A program made the translations under genes and the position numbers. Positions 9,455 through 21,147 of a DNA stretch of 64,000 bases are shown piece by piece. A model generated the notes under the pieces. The model was given only the letters and a program-made list of their open reading frames with translations. It was not told the origin of the DNA and did no database searches. Source of the DNA: Rhodovulum sp. 12E13 (lineage in GTDB: Bacteria; Pseudomonadota; Alphaproteobacteria; Rhodobacterales; Rhodobacteraceae); assembly GCF_003340565.1 (NCBI RefSeq), contig NZ_QPLK01000003.1:1-64000 (forward strand), read 5' to 3'. Position 1 is the stretch's first letter, and each line of letters opens with the position of its first letter.

Positions 9455-9954
9455 GCTTCCCCGTGAGCCGGTGCGACGACGCCGGTGCGGGGCGTGCCGT
9501 GTCGATGTGCGGTGGCGGTCCGCCGGACGGCCCGTGAAGTGCGCCGCCCGGCACGCGGCCGGGCGTGACGGATACGTGCCCCCACCTACAGGATCTGCTC
9601 TCGGTTGCAACCGGGCGGAGCCGGAGACCGCCCGACATGCGCCGGCGGGACCACCCTGCCCCGGCCCGAGCCTTGCGCCGGCCTGGATCGGTGCGCCTCT
9701 GCGGCCCGTGCGCCTCTGCGGCCCGTGCGCCTCTGTTGCCCGTGCGCCGCAGCGGGGCTCCGGGCCGGGCGGGCGGTCGGCACCGCCCTGGCCCCCGCTT
9801 CACCAGCCCGACAGGGCGCGCGGCCCCATCGGCCCCACGAATACGGGTCGCGGGCAAGAGGCCGCACCTTTCGGCGCGGTCGGCGGGCCGGATGCGCCCC
9901 TGCCCGGCTCTCCGCCCTTGCTCAGCGGTCAGTCAGGGCAGACAGCCGCCCGTA
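9455..9954. other. Intergenic region with tandem repeat
   Basis: Five hundred bases between the SulP start and the ccmE stop with no supported gene. All frames here are Arg/Pro-rich shadow. It holds a short 17-bp tandem repeat (9691-9748) and is unusually GC-rich. The sulP promoter should be near 9455-9600, but no convincing -10/-35 pair was seen. Confidence 0.5.
9691..9748. repeat. 17-bp tandem repeat, 3.4 copies
   Basis: Unit GTGCGCCTCTGCGGCCC at 9691-9707 and 9708-9724, a third copy with two changes at 9725-9741, and seven bases of a fourth at 9742-9748. It lies in non-coding sequence between ccmE and sulP, so it is a candidate variable-number repeat. Confidence 0.9.
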
Positions 9955-10416
9955 TCAGCCGCCCGCCTCGGGGCCGCCCTCGCCGTGCTGCCAGACGCCC
10001 TGCTCCTTCAGCGCGTCGGTCACTTCCTTTGGCATGTAGGTCTCGTCGTGGCGGGCGAGGATCTCTGTCGCCACGAACGTGCCGTCTATCATCGAACCGG
10101 TGCCGACCATGCCCTCGCCCTCGCCGAAAAGGTCGGGCAGAACACCGGTATAGGCCACGGGCACCGACGCGCCGCCATCTGTCACGTGGAAGGTCACCGT
10201 CTCGCCCTGGCCGCGCATCAGGGTGCCCTCCTCCACCAGCCCGCCGATGCGGAACACCTCTGTCGGAGGCGGCATGGCGGCGACCACCTCGGAGGGCGGC
10301 CGGAAGAAGTTGATGCCGTCGCGCATGGCGTATCCGATCAGCGCGGTGGAGCCGGCCAGCGCCACCGCCGCGACGGCGATGATCTGGATGCGGCGTTGTT
10401 TCTTGAGGCTTTTCAT
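9955..10416 (-). CDS. ccmE: Cytochrome c maturation protein CcmE (heme chaperone)
   Basis: A 153-residue protein with an N-terminal membrane anchor (residues 9-29) and a periplasmic OB-fold. The covalent heme-binding histidine is H123 in ARHDETYMPKEV, with Y127 as the usual second ligand. It receives heme from CcmABCD and passes it to CcmF/H for attachment to apocytochromes c, which fits the many c-type cytochromes of the sox locus in this window. It follows argC on the same strand after 54 bases. The other ccm genes are not here. Confidence 0.95.
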   Translation of the reverse strand: MKSLKKQRRIQIIAVAAVALAGSTALIGYAMRDGINFFRPPSEVVAAMPPPTEVFRIGGLVEEGTLMRGQGETVTFHVTDGGASVPVAYTGVLPDLFGEGEGMVGTGSMIDGTFVATEILARHDETYMPKEVTDALKEQGVWQHGEGGPEAGG

Positions 10417-10470
10417 GCGGTCTCGGTCCCTGGCGATGTCGCGTGCGCGCCCGTCACGAATGAATATGTC

Positions 10471-11499
10471 TCACGGAAAGACCGGCGCAAGCATGAGGCC
10501 ATCCGTCTCGGGCCGCCCGAGCATCACGTTGGCGTTCTGCACCGCCTGCCCCGAGGCGCCCTTTACCAGGTTGTCGAGCACCGCATAGATCGTCGCGCGG
10601 CCGGGACGCCGCTCGGCCACCACCGAGAGATGCACGAGGTTCGAGCCGCGCACATGGTGCGTGCTCGGCACCTGCCCCTCGGGCAGGACGTGCAGGAAGG
10701 GCTCGCCCGCATACGCCTCTGCCAGCGCGGCACGAATCGCCCCCGCTTCGCCCGAGACGTAGGCGGCGGCGAGGATGCCGCGATTGCCGGGGATCAGCGT
10801 CGGCGTGAACTGCACCGCCACCTCGCGGCCCGCGGCGCGGCTCAGCTCCTGGTCGAACTCGCCGAGATGCCGGTGCGTGCCTCCCGTGCCGTAGGGCTGC
10901 CAGCCCTCCGACAGCTCGGCATGGAGCAGGTTTTCCTTCGGCGACCGGCCCGCCCCGCTGACCCCGCACTTGAGGTCGAGGATGATGTCGTCGGTGCCAA
11001 TCGCGCCCGCGCGCACGGCAGGCAGGAGCGCGTAGAGCCCGGTCGCCACGTTGCACCCGGTGCCGGCGACAAGCCGCGCGGCGCGGATCTCGTCGCGGTA
11101 GAATTCGGTCAGGCCATAGACGGCAGATGCCTGCAGCTGGGGCGCCGCGTGCGGCTTGCCATACCAGCGCTCGTAAGCGACCGCGTCGCGCAGGCGGAAA
11201 TCGGCAGAGAGGTCGACGACCCTCAGATCGCCCGGCAACCCCGCGATCACCTGCTGTGTCGTTGCATGAGGAAGCGCACAGAACGCAATGTCGACGGAGG
11301 AAAAATCGACATCCTCGATCCGCTGGAGCTGCGGCAGCTCGAGGTGGCGCAGGTGCGGAAAGACCTCGGCCATCGCCAGCCCCGCCTTGCGGTCGGCCGT
11401 CAGCGCCGCGATCTCCATCGCGGGATGGGTGGCGATCAGGCGCACCAGTTCCGCCCCCGTGTAGCCGGAGGCCCCGAGAATGGCTGCGCGGTGTGTCAT
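10471..11499 (-). CDS. argC: N-acetyl-gamma-glutamyl-phosphate reductase
   Basis: A 342-residue cytoplasmic enzyme catalysing the NADPH-dependent third step of arginine synthesis. The Rossmann motif GASGYTGAE is at residues 9-17. The catalytic cysteine is C149 in [10 protein letters not shown], and the histidine pair is H209/H211 ([10 protein letters not shown]). The GTGCN variant replaces the more common PGCYPT and is, from memory, the Rhodobacterales form. The start at 11499 was preferred over a frame 16 codons longer because the Rossmann strand begins directly after it. It precedes ccmE, probably in one transcript. Confidence 0.95.
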   Translation of the reverse strand: MTHRAAILGASGYTGAELVRLIATHPAMEIAALTADRKAGLAMAEVFPHLRHLELPQLQRIEDVDFSSVDIAFCALPHATTQQVIAGLPGDLRVVDLSADFRLRDAVAYERWYGKPHAAPQLQASAVYGLTEFYRDEIRAARLVAGTGCNVATGLYALLPAVRAGAIGTDDIILDLKCGVSGAGRSPKENLLHAELSEGWQPYGTGGTHRHLGEFDQELSRAAGREVAVQFTPTLIPGNRGILAAAYVSGEAGAIRAALAEAYAGEPFLHVLPEGQVPSTHHVRGSNLVHLSVVAERRPGRATIYAVLDNLVKGASGQAVQNANVMLGRPETDGLMLAPVFP

Positions 11500-11577
11500 G
11501 GGCGGCGTCCTTCCTCTGCGACCGGCGAGCGCCCTACCTCCGATCAAGGGCCGGGGGCAAGCCGGGCGCGCACGGTC

Positions 11578-12390
11578 TCAGGCCGCGTCGAAGCGGATCT
11601 CGCGGCGCAGGAACTGCGTCGCCCGGCTCGACACCCGCCGAGTGTCGCCGGTCGTGAGGAAGGCGCCCGCCTCGCCCGCCCCCCGCATCTCGGGCCGCCG
11701 GCCCAGATAGTCGGCAAGGCTCTCGGCCACGATGCTGGCCTGCGAGTAGACCTGCACCCCCTCTCCCAGCGCGTCCTGGAAGATCTCTTCCATCAGGGGG
11801 TAATGGGTGCAGCCCAGCACCGCCGCCTCGGGCTGGGGCATCTTGCGCTTCAGCGCGTCGACGTGGGAGCGCACGAGCGCCTCGGCGAGGATCATGTCGC
11901 CCTCCTCGATCGCGTCGACCACCCCGCCGCAGGCCTGCGCCTCGACGTCGACGCCGATGGCGCGGAAGGCGAGCTCGCGCTGGAAGGCGCGGCTGGCCAC
12001 CGTCGCGGGCGTGGCGAACAGGGCGACATGCTTCACCGCCACCTCGCGGGGCGGAGAATTGTCGCCCCATTGCCGCTCGGTCAGAGCCTCGATCAGCGGC
12101 ACGAAGACGCCGAGTACCCGCTTGTCGCGCGGCACCCACGACTCCTGCATCCGCCGCAGCGCCGCCGCCGAGGCCGTGTTGCAGGCCAGGATCACGAGGT
12201 CGCAGCCCGCCGCCCAGAGCCGCTCCACGCCCCGGCAGGTCAGATCGTAGACCGCATCGGCGTCGCGCACCCCGTAGGGCGCGTGCAGGTTGTCGCCGTA
12301 ATAGACGAAGGCCACCTCGGGCAGACGCCGCTCGAGCGCAGAGAGCACCGTCAGCCCGCCGAGCCCCGAGTCGAACACCCCGACCGCCAT
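11578..12390 (-). CDS. murI: Glutamate racemase
   Basis: A 270-residue cytoplasmic enzyme making D-glutamate for peptidoglycan. The acid/base machinery is intact: D7-S8 ([10 protein letters not shown]), catalytic cysteines C70 (LACNTAS) and C194 with H196 (LGCTHYP). Length is normal. The ATG overlaps the stop codon of the upstream acyltransferase gene by one base (TGATG), so the two genes are translationally coupled. Confidence 0.95.
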   Translation of the reverse strand: MAVGVFDSGLGGLTVLSALERRLPEVAFVYYGDNLHAPYGVRDADAVYDLTCRGVERLWAAGCDLVILACNTASAAALRRMQESWVPRDKRVLGVFVPLIEALTERQWGDNSPPREVAVKHVALFATPATVASRAFQRELAFRAIGVDVEAQACGGVVDAIEEGDMILAEALVRSHVDALKRKMPQPEAAVLGCTHYPLMEEIFQDALGEGVQVYSQASIVAESLADYLGRRPEMRGAGEAGAFLTTGDTRRVSSRATQFLRREIRFDAA

Positions 12391-13316
12391 CAGTAGACGC
12401 GCCCCCCCTCGCGGCCGCCCTCCGGGCGATGCCGCGCCTCGAACTCGAAGCCGAGCTGCGCCGCGTTGAGCGGCTCGGGCGACAGCGCGTAGGTCTGCGC
12501 GCGCAGGAACTCCATCATCGCCTTCGTGTCGCGGGCATGGGGCGCCAGCCGCTCGGGCGGGATCGGCTCGCCGATCACCATGCGCACGGGCTCGTCGATC
12601 CGCGCGCGGAACTCCTTGATCAGCAGCGCCATGCGCAGCGTGGTGTGCAGGTGGCTGGCGATCTGGAACAGGCGGCTATTGTGCCCCTCGAAGTAGATCG
12701 GCACCACCGCCGCCCCGCTCTTGGTGATCATCCGCGCGGTGAAGCCGCGCCATCCCGGATCCATCGGCCGGCCGAAGGGCCGCGCCGACGTCGCCACCGT
12801 CCCGCCCGGGAAGATCCCGATCGCGCCGCCGGCGGCGAGGTAGCGCAGGCACTCCTTGCGAGTCTCGATGTTCTGGCGCATCGCCTCCTTCGTCTCGTCG
12901 AAGTCGACCGGCAGGATGACGCGGTTGAGCTCTTGGGCGCGGCGGAACACCCGGTTGGCGAGGATGCGGAAGTCGCCCCGCGTGCGGCTGAGGATGTGGC
13001 CCATCATCAGCCCGTCGAGGATGCCGTAGGGGTGGTTGGCGATCAGGATGAGCGGCCCCTCGGCCGGGATGTTGTCGAGAGCCCCGCCGACGATGTCGAG
13101 GCTCAGACCGTAGCGGCGCACCATCACCTCCCAGAAATCCTCGCCGGCGGCGACCTGCCGCTCGTAGCCGTCGGCCCGGCGGATCAGCCCCAGGCGCCCC
13201 GTCGCGTTCTCGAGCACCCGGATCACGGCGCGCCCCGAGCGCGAGCGGGCGGTCGAGGCATAGCTGATGTCGCGTGCCACGTGTCGGGCGGCGGGTGAAA
13301 GACGAGTGTCAGGCAT
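12390..13316 (-). CDS. Lysophospholipid acyltransferase family protein (PlsC-like)
   Basis: A 308-residue 1-acyl-glycerol-phosphate acyltransferase-fold protein. The acceptor/catalytic motif is NHPYGILDG with H95 and D101, that is H-x5-D rather than the classical H-x4-D; this spacing is found in a subgroup related to hemolysin-type and ornithine-lipid acyltransferases. The second motif is [10 protein letters not shown] near 168-177. There is no strong transmembrane helix, so peripheral membrane attachment is likely. The acyl acceptor (glycerophospholipid or ornithine lipid) cannot be decided. It is coupled to murI. Confidence 0.85.
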   Translation of the reverse strand: MPDTRLSPAARHVARDISYASTARSRSGRAVIRVLENATGRLGLIRRADGYERQVAAGEDFWEVMVRRYGLSLDIVGGALDNIPAEGPLILIANHPYGILDGLMMGHILSRTRGDFRILANRVFRRAQELNRVILPVDFDETKEAMRQNIETRKECLRYLAAGGAIGIFPGGTVATSARPFGRPMDPGWRGFTARMITKSGAAVVPIYFEGHNSRLFQIASHLHTTLRMALLIKEFRARIDEPVRMVIGEPIPPERLAPHARDTKAMMEFLRAQTYALSPEPLNAAQLGFEFEARHRPEGGREGGRVY

Positions 13317-13407
13317 GGCGTTGCGCGTGGTTGACCCTGAGGCGTCGGATAACCGGGTCGGGCCAGTCTGGCGAGCGTTTATGTCGGGCGCGCGACGTTT
13401 TCCACGA

Positions 13408-16400
13408 TCACTCCGCCGCGAGCGGCGGCGCCTCGCGTCCGTCTCGGATCGCGGCGACGAGATGCCGGCGCCGCTCCTCTGCCGCCTCGGCCGCGGCCTC
13501 CTTCACCGGGCCGAACCCCCTGATACGCAGCGGCAATTCGGCGAGTTCGCGCACCGCGTCGCGGGTCCGGGGCGTGACGCGGGCGAGTGCCTCCGCAAGG
13601 TCGTTCTCGTATTGGCGCAGAAGCGCACGCTCGAGCCTGCGATCGGCGCCGTAGCCGAACGGGTCGAGCGGCGTGCCGCGCAGAAACCTCAGCCGTACCA
13701 GCGGCTTGAGCAGTGCGGGCAACCACGGCCCGAAGGCGCGCTTGCGCGGCCGCCCGTCGGCTCCGGGGCGCGACAGGAGCGGCGGCGCGAGGTGGTAGGT
13801 GAGCCGCAGATCGCCCTCGAACGCCTCTTGCGCCTTGCCGCGGGTCTCGAGCAGAAGACGGGCGACCTCGTATTCGTCCTTGTAGGCCAGGAGCTTGTGA
13901 TAGCCTTTCGCCACCGGGGCGCGCAGATCTTCGGGCGCGGCGTCGACGAGCTTGCGATAGCGGCGGGCAAGGCGCGGGCCCTGGTAGGCGGTCAGGTGCC
14001 GCTCGCGCTCGGCGATCAGCGCCTCGGTGGTCTGCGGCATCGCCACGACCCGTGGCGCGGCCACTGCCTGCGGGTCGTGAACCGCCCAGCGGCCGAGCTC
14101 GAAGGCGCGGATATTGGCGTCGACCGCTGCGCCGTTAAGGCGGATGGCCTCGTGGATCGCGGATTTGTCGAGCGGGATCAGGCCCTTCTGCCAGGCTGCA
14201 CCGGCAAGAGCCATGTTGGCGTAGATCGCGTCTCCGAGCAGCCGCTGCGCCAGCGCGGTCGCGTCGAGCAGCGTCAGCCCGTCGCCGATGCGCCCGCGCA
14301 GTCGCTCCTCCAGCGCCGCGCCCGGCAGGGCGAAGTCGGGGTCCTGGGTGAAGCTGCCGGTGGGCGTCAGATGCGCGTTGACCGCGGCGCGCGTGGCGCC
14401 GGGGCGCATCAGGGCACGGGTCTGCGCGGTGGCGGTCGTCACGAGATCGCCGCCGATCACCGCGTCGGCCTGCCCGGTCGAGATGCGTATCGCGCTGATG
14501 TCAGAGGGATTTTCCGCAATGCGGCAATGGATGTGCACCGCGCCGCCCTTCTGCGCCAGGCCCGCCATCTCGATCACGCCCGCGCCCTTCCCCTGCAGGT
14601 GGGAAGCCATGGCGAGCACGGCGCCGATCGTCACCGCGCCGGTACCGCCGATGCCGGTCACGACGATGTTCCACGTGCCCGCGATCGGGGGCCGCTCGGG
14701 TTCGGGAAGGTCAGGGATCGCAAGGTCTTGCGCGGCGGGCTTGCGCGGCGTGCCGCCCTCGACCGTAACGAAGGAGGGGCAGAAACCCTTGAGGCACGAC
14801 AGGTCGGCGTTGCAGCCCGACTGGTCGATCTGCCGCTTGCGGCCGAAGGAGGTCTCGAGCGGCAGGATCGCCACGCAGTTCGACTGCACGCCGCAATCGC
14901 CACATCCCTCGCACACGTCGGGGTCGATGAAGACGCGGCGGTCGATCTTTGGGAACGTGCCCTTGCGCCGCCGCCGCCGCTTTTCAGCGGCGCAGGTCTG
15001 AACGTAAAGAAGGGCTGTCACCCCCTTGATCGCGCTCAGCTCTTTCTGAACGGCGTCGAGCGCGTCGCGGTGATGCAGCCGCACGCCGGGCGGAAAGGCC
15101 AGCCCCTCTACCCCCTCGGCCCCGTCATGCACGACCGCGACCCGCGCCACGCCCATAGCGGTCAGTTCGGCGGCGATGCGTTCCGGTCCGAGGCCGCCGT
15201 CATTGGCCTGCCCGCCGGTCATGGCGACGGCGTCGTTGTAGAGGATCTTGTAGGTGATGTTCACGCCCGCGGCGATGGCCGCGCGGATCGCCTGGATGCC
15301 GGAATGGTTGTAGGTTCCGTCGCCAAGGTTCTGGAAGACATGGGGCCTTTCCGAAAACGGCGCCTCGCCGATCCAGTTCGCCCCCTCGGCGCCCATGTGG
15401 GTGAAGCCCTCGTTGGCGCGGTCCATCCACAGCGCCATGGTATGGCAGCCGATGCCGCCCCCCGCCCGCGCGCCCTCGGGCACGCGCGTCGATGTGTTGT
15501 GCGGGCAGCCGGCGCAGAAATAGGGACGCCGTTGTGCAAGGTCGCCGCCCTCGACGGGCACAGCGCGCAGGGCAGCAAGACGTTCGGAAAGCTGCGCCCC
15601 GCCGATCCCCTCGGAGAGAAGAATATCTCCCAGTCGCAGGGCGATGGAGGTCGGATCGAGAGCGCCGTGCTCGGGGAAGAGCGGGCCGTCGGCACCTTGC
15701 GCGCCCCAGAGTCGCAGGGGCCGGCCGAAGAGCGCGCGCGCCACCTGCGGCTCAATCACCTTGCGCTTTTCCTCGACGCAGATCACGAGGCCCAGCCCCT
15801 CGGCCCAGTCGCGCAGGCCCTTCTCCTCGAGCGGCCAGGTCTGCCCTACTTTCCAGCTGGTTATACCCGCCTCCGTGCAGGCGGCATCGTCGAGCCCGAG
15901 CAGATCGAGCGCCGACGCGAGGTCGAGCCACGACTTGCCCGCCGCGACGAGACCGATCCGCGCCCCGTGCCGCCCATGCCCCCGCCGGTCGATCGCGTTG
16001 GCACGGGCAAAGGCGCGGGCGGCGGGCCATTTCCAGGCCACCAGCCGCTCCTCCTGGGCGACCCAGTGATCGCCAGGCCGGATCGACAGCCCGCCCTCGG
16101 GGAGCGAAAAGTCGGGCGATTCGAATGACATGCGGTCGGGCCGGCCGTCGACGACCGACGAGCTTTCCACCGTGTCCTTGACCGCCTTCATGCCCGCCCA
16201 GAGCCCGGAAAACCGCGACATCGCAATGCCGTAGAGGCCGAAGTCGAGTATGTCCTGAACTCCGGCGGGGTAGAGCACGGGGATGCCCGCGTCGATCAGC
16301 GCGAGATCCGACTGGTGGCAGGTGGTGGAGCTCTCGCCGGTGTGGTCGTCGCCCGCCACCGCCAGCACGCCCCCTTTCGCCGCCGTGCCGGCGAGGTTGG

Positions 16401-16785
16401 CATGCCGCAGCGCGTCGCCCGACCGGTCGACCCCCGGGCCCTTGCCATACCACAGCCCGAAGACGCCCTCGACGCGCCCCTCGCCCCGCAGCGCCGCCTG
16501 CTGCGTGCCCCAGAGCGCGGTCGCGGCGAGATCCTCGTTGAGAGCCGGCTGAAAGATCACCCCCGCGTCAGCGAGCGCGCCGGAGGCGCCCTGCATCGCC
16601 ATGTCGAGCCCGCCGAGCGGCGAGCCGCGATAGCCGGTGACATAGCCCCCCGTGTGCCAGCCCGTTGCCCGGTCACGCGCCGCCTGCATGAGCACCAAAC
16701 GCACCAGAGCCTGCGTGCCCGAGAGCAGCACCGGGCTGCGGGCGAGGTCGAACCGGTCGGTCAGCCTGACATCGTGTCTCGTCAT
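13408..16785 (-). CDS. Indolepyruvate ferredoxin oxidoreductase, fused alpha/beta subunits
   Basis: A 1125-residue fusion of the two chains found separately in archaea (IorA plus IorB). In order: pyrimidine-binding and transketolase-like domains; the thiamine diphosphate motif GDGTYNHSG near residue 487; a Cys-rich ferredoxin segment near 620 (VCEGCGDCGVQSNC, further Cys to about 660); the gamma-type oxidoreductase domain (GIGGTGAVTIGAVLAMA near 715); and a C-terminal extension to 1125. It oxidatively decarboxylates arylpyruvates to aryl-acetyl-CoA with ferredoxin reduction, in aromatic amino acid breakdown. It is transcribed divergently from a LysR regulator 163 bases away. Confidence 0.92.
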   Translation of the reverse strand: MTRHDVRLTDRFDLARSPVLLSGTQALVRLVLMQAARDRATGWHTGGYVTGYRGSPLGGLDMAMQGASGALADAGVIFQPALNEDLAATALWGTQQAALRGEGRVEGVFGLWYGKGPGVDRSGDALRHANLAGTAAKGGVLAVAGDDHTGESSTTCHQSDLALIDAGIPVLYPAGVQDILDFGLYGIAMSRFSGLWAGMKAVKDTVESSSVVDGRPDRMSFESPDFSLPEGGLSIRPGDHWVAQEERLVAWKWPAARAFARANAIDRRGHGRHGARIGLVAAGKSWLDLASALDLLGLDDAACTEAGITSWKVGQTWPLEEKGLRDWAEGLGLVICVEEKRKVIEPQVARALFGRPLRLWGAQGADGPLFPEHGALDPTSIALRLGDILLSEGIGGAQLSERLAALRAVPVEGGDLAQRRPYFCAGCPHNTSTRVPEGARAGGGIGCHTMALWMDRANEGFTHMGAEGANWIGEAPFSERPHVFQNLGDGTYNHSGIQAIRAAIAAGVNITYKILYNDAVAMTGGQANDGGLGPERIAAELTAMGVARVAVVHDGAEGVEGLAFPPGVRLHHRDALDAVQKELSAIKGVTALLYVQTCAAEKRRRRRKGTFPKIDRRVFIDPDVCEGCGDCGVQSNCVAILPLETSFGRKRQIDQSGCNADLSCLKGFCPSFVTVEGGTPRKPAAQDLAIPDLPEPERPPIAGTWNIVVTGIGGTGAVTIGAVLAMASHLQGKGAGVIEMAGLAQKGGAVHIHCRIAENPSDISAIRISTGQADAVIGGDLVTTATAQTRALMRPGATRAAVNAHLTPTGSFTQDPDFALPGAALEERLRGRIGDGLTLLDATALAQRLLGDAIYANMALAGAAWQKGLIPLDKSAIHEAIRLNGAAVDANIRAFELGRWAVHDPQAVAAPRVVAMPQTTEALIAERERHLTAYQGPRLARRYRKLVDAAPEDLRAPVAKGYHKLLAYKDEYEVARLLLETRGKAQEAFEGDLRLTYHLAPPLLSRPGADGRPRKRAFGPWLPALLKPLVRLRFLRGTPLDPFGYGADRRLERALLRQYENDLAEALARVTPRTRDAVRELAELPLRIRGFGPVKEAAAEAAEERRRHLVAAIRDGREAPPLAAE

Positions 16786-16948
16786 GCGCGCTCTCCCGCT
16801 GCCACGCTACAGGCCGGCGGCGCCCCGCCACAAGGCACATTCCCGCGTGCCCTGCGACGGCGGAGCCGTTGCCAACGCACCGCCGCCCGTGTCAGAGCGA
16901 CCTGACAGCGGAGCGGAGATGCCGGGGCGCCCGCCCCATGGGTGAAGC

Positions 16949-17848
16949 ATGGACTGGGACAAGCTGAGAATCTTCCACGCCGTCGCCGATGCCGGCTCGC
17001 TCACCCATGCGGGCGAGCAGCTGCACCTGTCGCAATCGGCCGTGTCGCGCCAGATCCGTGCGCTGGAGGAGATGCTCAACACCACGCTCTTCCACCGGCA
17101 CGCCCGCGGGCTGATCCTGACCGAGCAGGGCGAGCTGTTGTTCGACGCGACCCGGGCCATGCGCAAGCGGCTCGACGCCGCCGCCGCCCGCATCCGCGAC
17201 AGCGAGGAAGAGGTGTTCGGCGAGCTGCGCGTGACCACCACGATCGGCTTCGGCTCGATGTGGCTCGCGCCCCGGCTGACGCGCCTTTACGAGCAGTATC
17301 CACAGCTCAACATCGACCTGATGCTCGAGGAGCGGGTGCTCGACCTGCCGATGCGCGAGGCCGACGTGGCGATCCGGATGAAGGAGCCCTCCCAGGCCGA
17401 CCTGATCCGCAAGCGGCTGATGGGCGTGCGGATGCGCCTCTACGCGGCGCCCGACTACCTGTCGCGGGCAGGAACCCCGGAGAGCGTCGACGACATGCGC
17501 AGCCATCGCCTGATCTGCCAGGCGCCGGGCGGCGTGCAGGTCAGCGCCGGGGCGCAACTGGTGCAGTGGCTGCTGACCCACGACATCCCGTCGCGGCTGA
17601 CGGTGAACAACTATTTCGGCGTGCTGCAGGGCACGATCAACGGCCTCGGCATCGGTGTGTTGCCCGACTACATCGTCGAGAACGCGCCGCACCTGACACG
17701 TGTGCTGCCGCAGGTGGAAAGCAACGAAGTGCCCGTCTTCCTCGCCTATCCCGAAGAGCTGCGCCAATCGCGCCGGATCGCGGCGTTCCGCGACTTCGTC
17801 ATCGCGGAAATCCAGGCGCACAGGCGCAAGCTCGGTCCGGCCGCCTGA
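16949..17848 (+). CDS. LysR family transcriptional regulator
   Basis: A 299-residue regulator: winged helix-turn-helix at residues 1-62 (AGEQLHLSQSAVSRQIRALE) and a type 2 periplasmic-binding-like effector domain at about 90-290. Placed back to back with the indolepyruvate oxidoreductase gene, it most simply controls that gene from the shared 16786-16948 spacer; this is inference from LysR habits. The effector is unknown. Confidence 0.9.
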   Translation: MDWDKLRIFHAVADAGSLTHAGEQLHLSQSAVSRQIRALEEMLNTTLFHRHARGLILTEQGELLFDATRAMRKRLDAAAARIRDSEEEVFGELRVTTTIGFGSMWLAPRLTRLYEQYPQLNIDLMLEERVLDLPMREADVAIRMKEPSQADLIRKRLMGVRMRLYAAPDYLSRAGTPESVDDMRSHRLICQAPGGVQVSAGAQLVQWLLTHDIPSRLTVNNYFGVLQGTINGLGIGVLPDYIVENAPHLTRVLPQVESNEVPVFLAYPEELRQSRRIAAFRDFVIAEIQAHRRKLGPAA

Positions 17849-17943
17849 GGCGCGGCCGACGCAGGGGCAGCGATTCTCGCTTCGGTTGAGTCACCCATGC
17901 GCCACAGGCAGAGCGGCCATGCCGTGCCGAGACGGTTTTCATC

Positions 17944-17972
17944 TTGCCCGCGCACTTTGGCGACATCTATAT
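17944..17972 (+). promoter_or_regulatory. Candidate promoter of a small RNA upstream of purL
   Basis: TTGCCC (17944-17949) and CTATAT (17967-17972) are separated by exactly 17 bases, giving an expected transcript start near 17979. It lies after the LysR gene and 165 bases before purL. CTATAT is compatible with sigma-70 and also with the RpoH-type sigma factors of Rhodobacterales. Confidence 0.5.
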
Positions 17973-17978
17973 CTCCAA

Positions 17979-18055
17979 AGAGCGGTCGCGTTCGCGCGGT
18001 CGTTCTTTACCTCCCTGTTGGACTTGGGCCGAGACTTGTGCTCGGCCTTTTTTTT
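17979..18055 (+). ncRNA. Candidate small RNA, about 77 nt, upstream of purL
   Basis: A promoter-like pair at 17944-17972 and a strong intrinsic terminator at 18027-18055 bracket a short stretch with no open frame. The predicted RNA has a 5' CG-rich hairpin (CGCGTTCGCG region, 17987-17997), a single-stranded pyrimidine stretch containing ACCTCCCTG (18010-18018, anti-Shine-Dalgarno-like) and the terminator stem. This is the normal build of a trans-acting sRNA in Rhodobacterales. It could instead be a terminated purL leader (attenuator). Identity with the described stationary-phase sRNA StsR is possible but could not be checked. Confidence 0.5.
18027..18055 (+). terminator. Intrinsic terminator
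   Basis: Perfect 7-bp stem GGCCGAG / CTCGGCC with a 7-base loop, followed by eight T. It ends the candidate sRNA (or LysR readthrough) before purL. Confidence 0.9.
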
Positions 18056-18135
18056 GGCCGATCGCTTCCGGCCGGGCTGCCCTTTCCCTCGTCCCGCCTC
18101 TCGCCTAAGACAGACGCCAGCCGAGGGGGGATGGA

Positions 18136-20337
<2,202 letters not shown>

Positions 20338-20356
20338 GGCCCCGTCCCGTCCCCAT

Positions 20357-20430
20357 CATCTTGGCCGAAATACTCCGGGGGGAGCCGCCCGGCACGGGCG
20401 GCCGGGGGGCAGCGCCCCCCGTCCCGTCCT
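20357..20430. repeat. Dispersed intergenic element, copy A
   Basis: CTTGGCCGAAATACTCCGGGGGG followed by a G/C hairpin (GGGGGGCAGCGCCCCCC). It matches the reverse complement of copies at 48836 and 56761, with the AAGAAG arm shortened. It lies between purL and the FrnE-like gene. Confidence 0.7.
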
Positions 20431-20508
20431 TCCCCCCTGCACCGCCGGCGGGCGGCCTGTGCGCTCCCGCCCCCTTGGCATCCCCGCCGGGCCTGATAGG
20501 TGAGGCGA

Positions 20509-21147
20509 GTGATCAAGCTCGACATCTTCTCCGACCCCGTGTGCCCGTGGTGCTTCATCGGCAAGGCCCGGCTCGATGCCGCGCTTTCCGAGCGGCCCGA
20601 CCACCCCTTCACGATCGAATACCACCCGTTCCAGCTGAACCCCGACATGCCGCGCGAAGGGATGGACCGGCGCGCCTACCTCGAGGCCAAGTTCGGCGGA
20701 AAGGCGGGCGCGGCCGAGGTGTATGCCCGCATCGACGCGGCGGCTGCCGAGGCGGGGCTCGAGATCGACTGGGGCCGGATCGAGCGCACGCCCAACACGC
20801 TCGACGCGCACCGCCTGATCCACTGGGCGGGTATCGAGGGGCGGCAGATCGCGGTCGTCTCCGGCCTCTTTCGCGCCTACTTCCTCGAGGGCCGCGACAT
20901 CGGCGACCGCGACGTGCTGGCCGACATCGCCGACGGGGCGGGGCTCGACGCCGCTATGATCCATCGCCTTCTCGCCGCGGACGCCGACGCCGCAGAGATC
21001 GCCGCGCGCGACGCCCATGCCCGCGAGCGCGGCGTCACCGGCGTGCCGACCCATATCGTCGCGACCCGGCACGTCGTGCCGGGTGCCCAGCCGACCGAGC
21101 TGTGGGTGCAGCTGATCGACGAGATCGCGGAGCAGATCGGCCGATGA
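20509..21147 (+). CDS. DsbA family (FrnE-like) thiol oxidoreductase
   Basis: A thioredoxin-fold protein of 212 residues with an inserted helical domain. The redox site is C12-P-W-C15 (SDPVCPWC) and the cis-proline loop is GVPTHIV near residue 182. No signal peptide is present, so it is cytoplasmic, like FrnE and 2-hydroxychromene-2-carboxylate isomerase relatives. GTG at 20509 is preferred because GGTGAGG lies just upstream; another GTG nine bases earlier is possible. The stop overlaps the ATG of the MFS exporter (ATGA), so the two are coupled. Confidence 0.88.
   Translation: MIKLDIFSDPVCPWCFIGKARLDAALSERPDHPFTIEYHPFQLNPDMPREGMDRRAYLEAKFGGKAGAAEVYARIDAAAAEAGLEIDWGRIERTPNTLDAHRLIHWAGIEGRQIAVVSGLFRAYFLEGRDIGDRDVLADIADGAGLDAAMIHRLLAADADAAEIAARDAHARERGVTGVPTHIVATRHVVPGAQPTELWVQLIDEIAEQIGR

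Noticed and set aside
9691-9748. Tandem repeat considered as a CRISPR fragment
   Set aside because: Copies are contiguous with no spacers, and no cas genes are present.
9565-12396. 943-codon plus-strand open frame over argC and murI
   Set aside because: Antisense to two recognisable enzymes with complete active sites; Arg/His-rich shadow composition.
13267-16128. 953-codon plus-strand frame over the oxidoreductase
   Set aside because: Shadow of the fused indolepyruvate oxidoreductase, which shows ThDP and Fe-S motifs.
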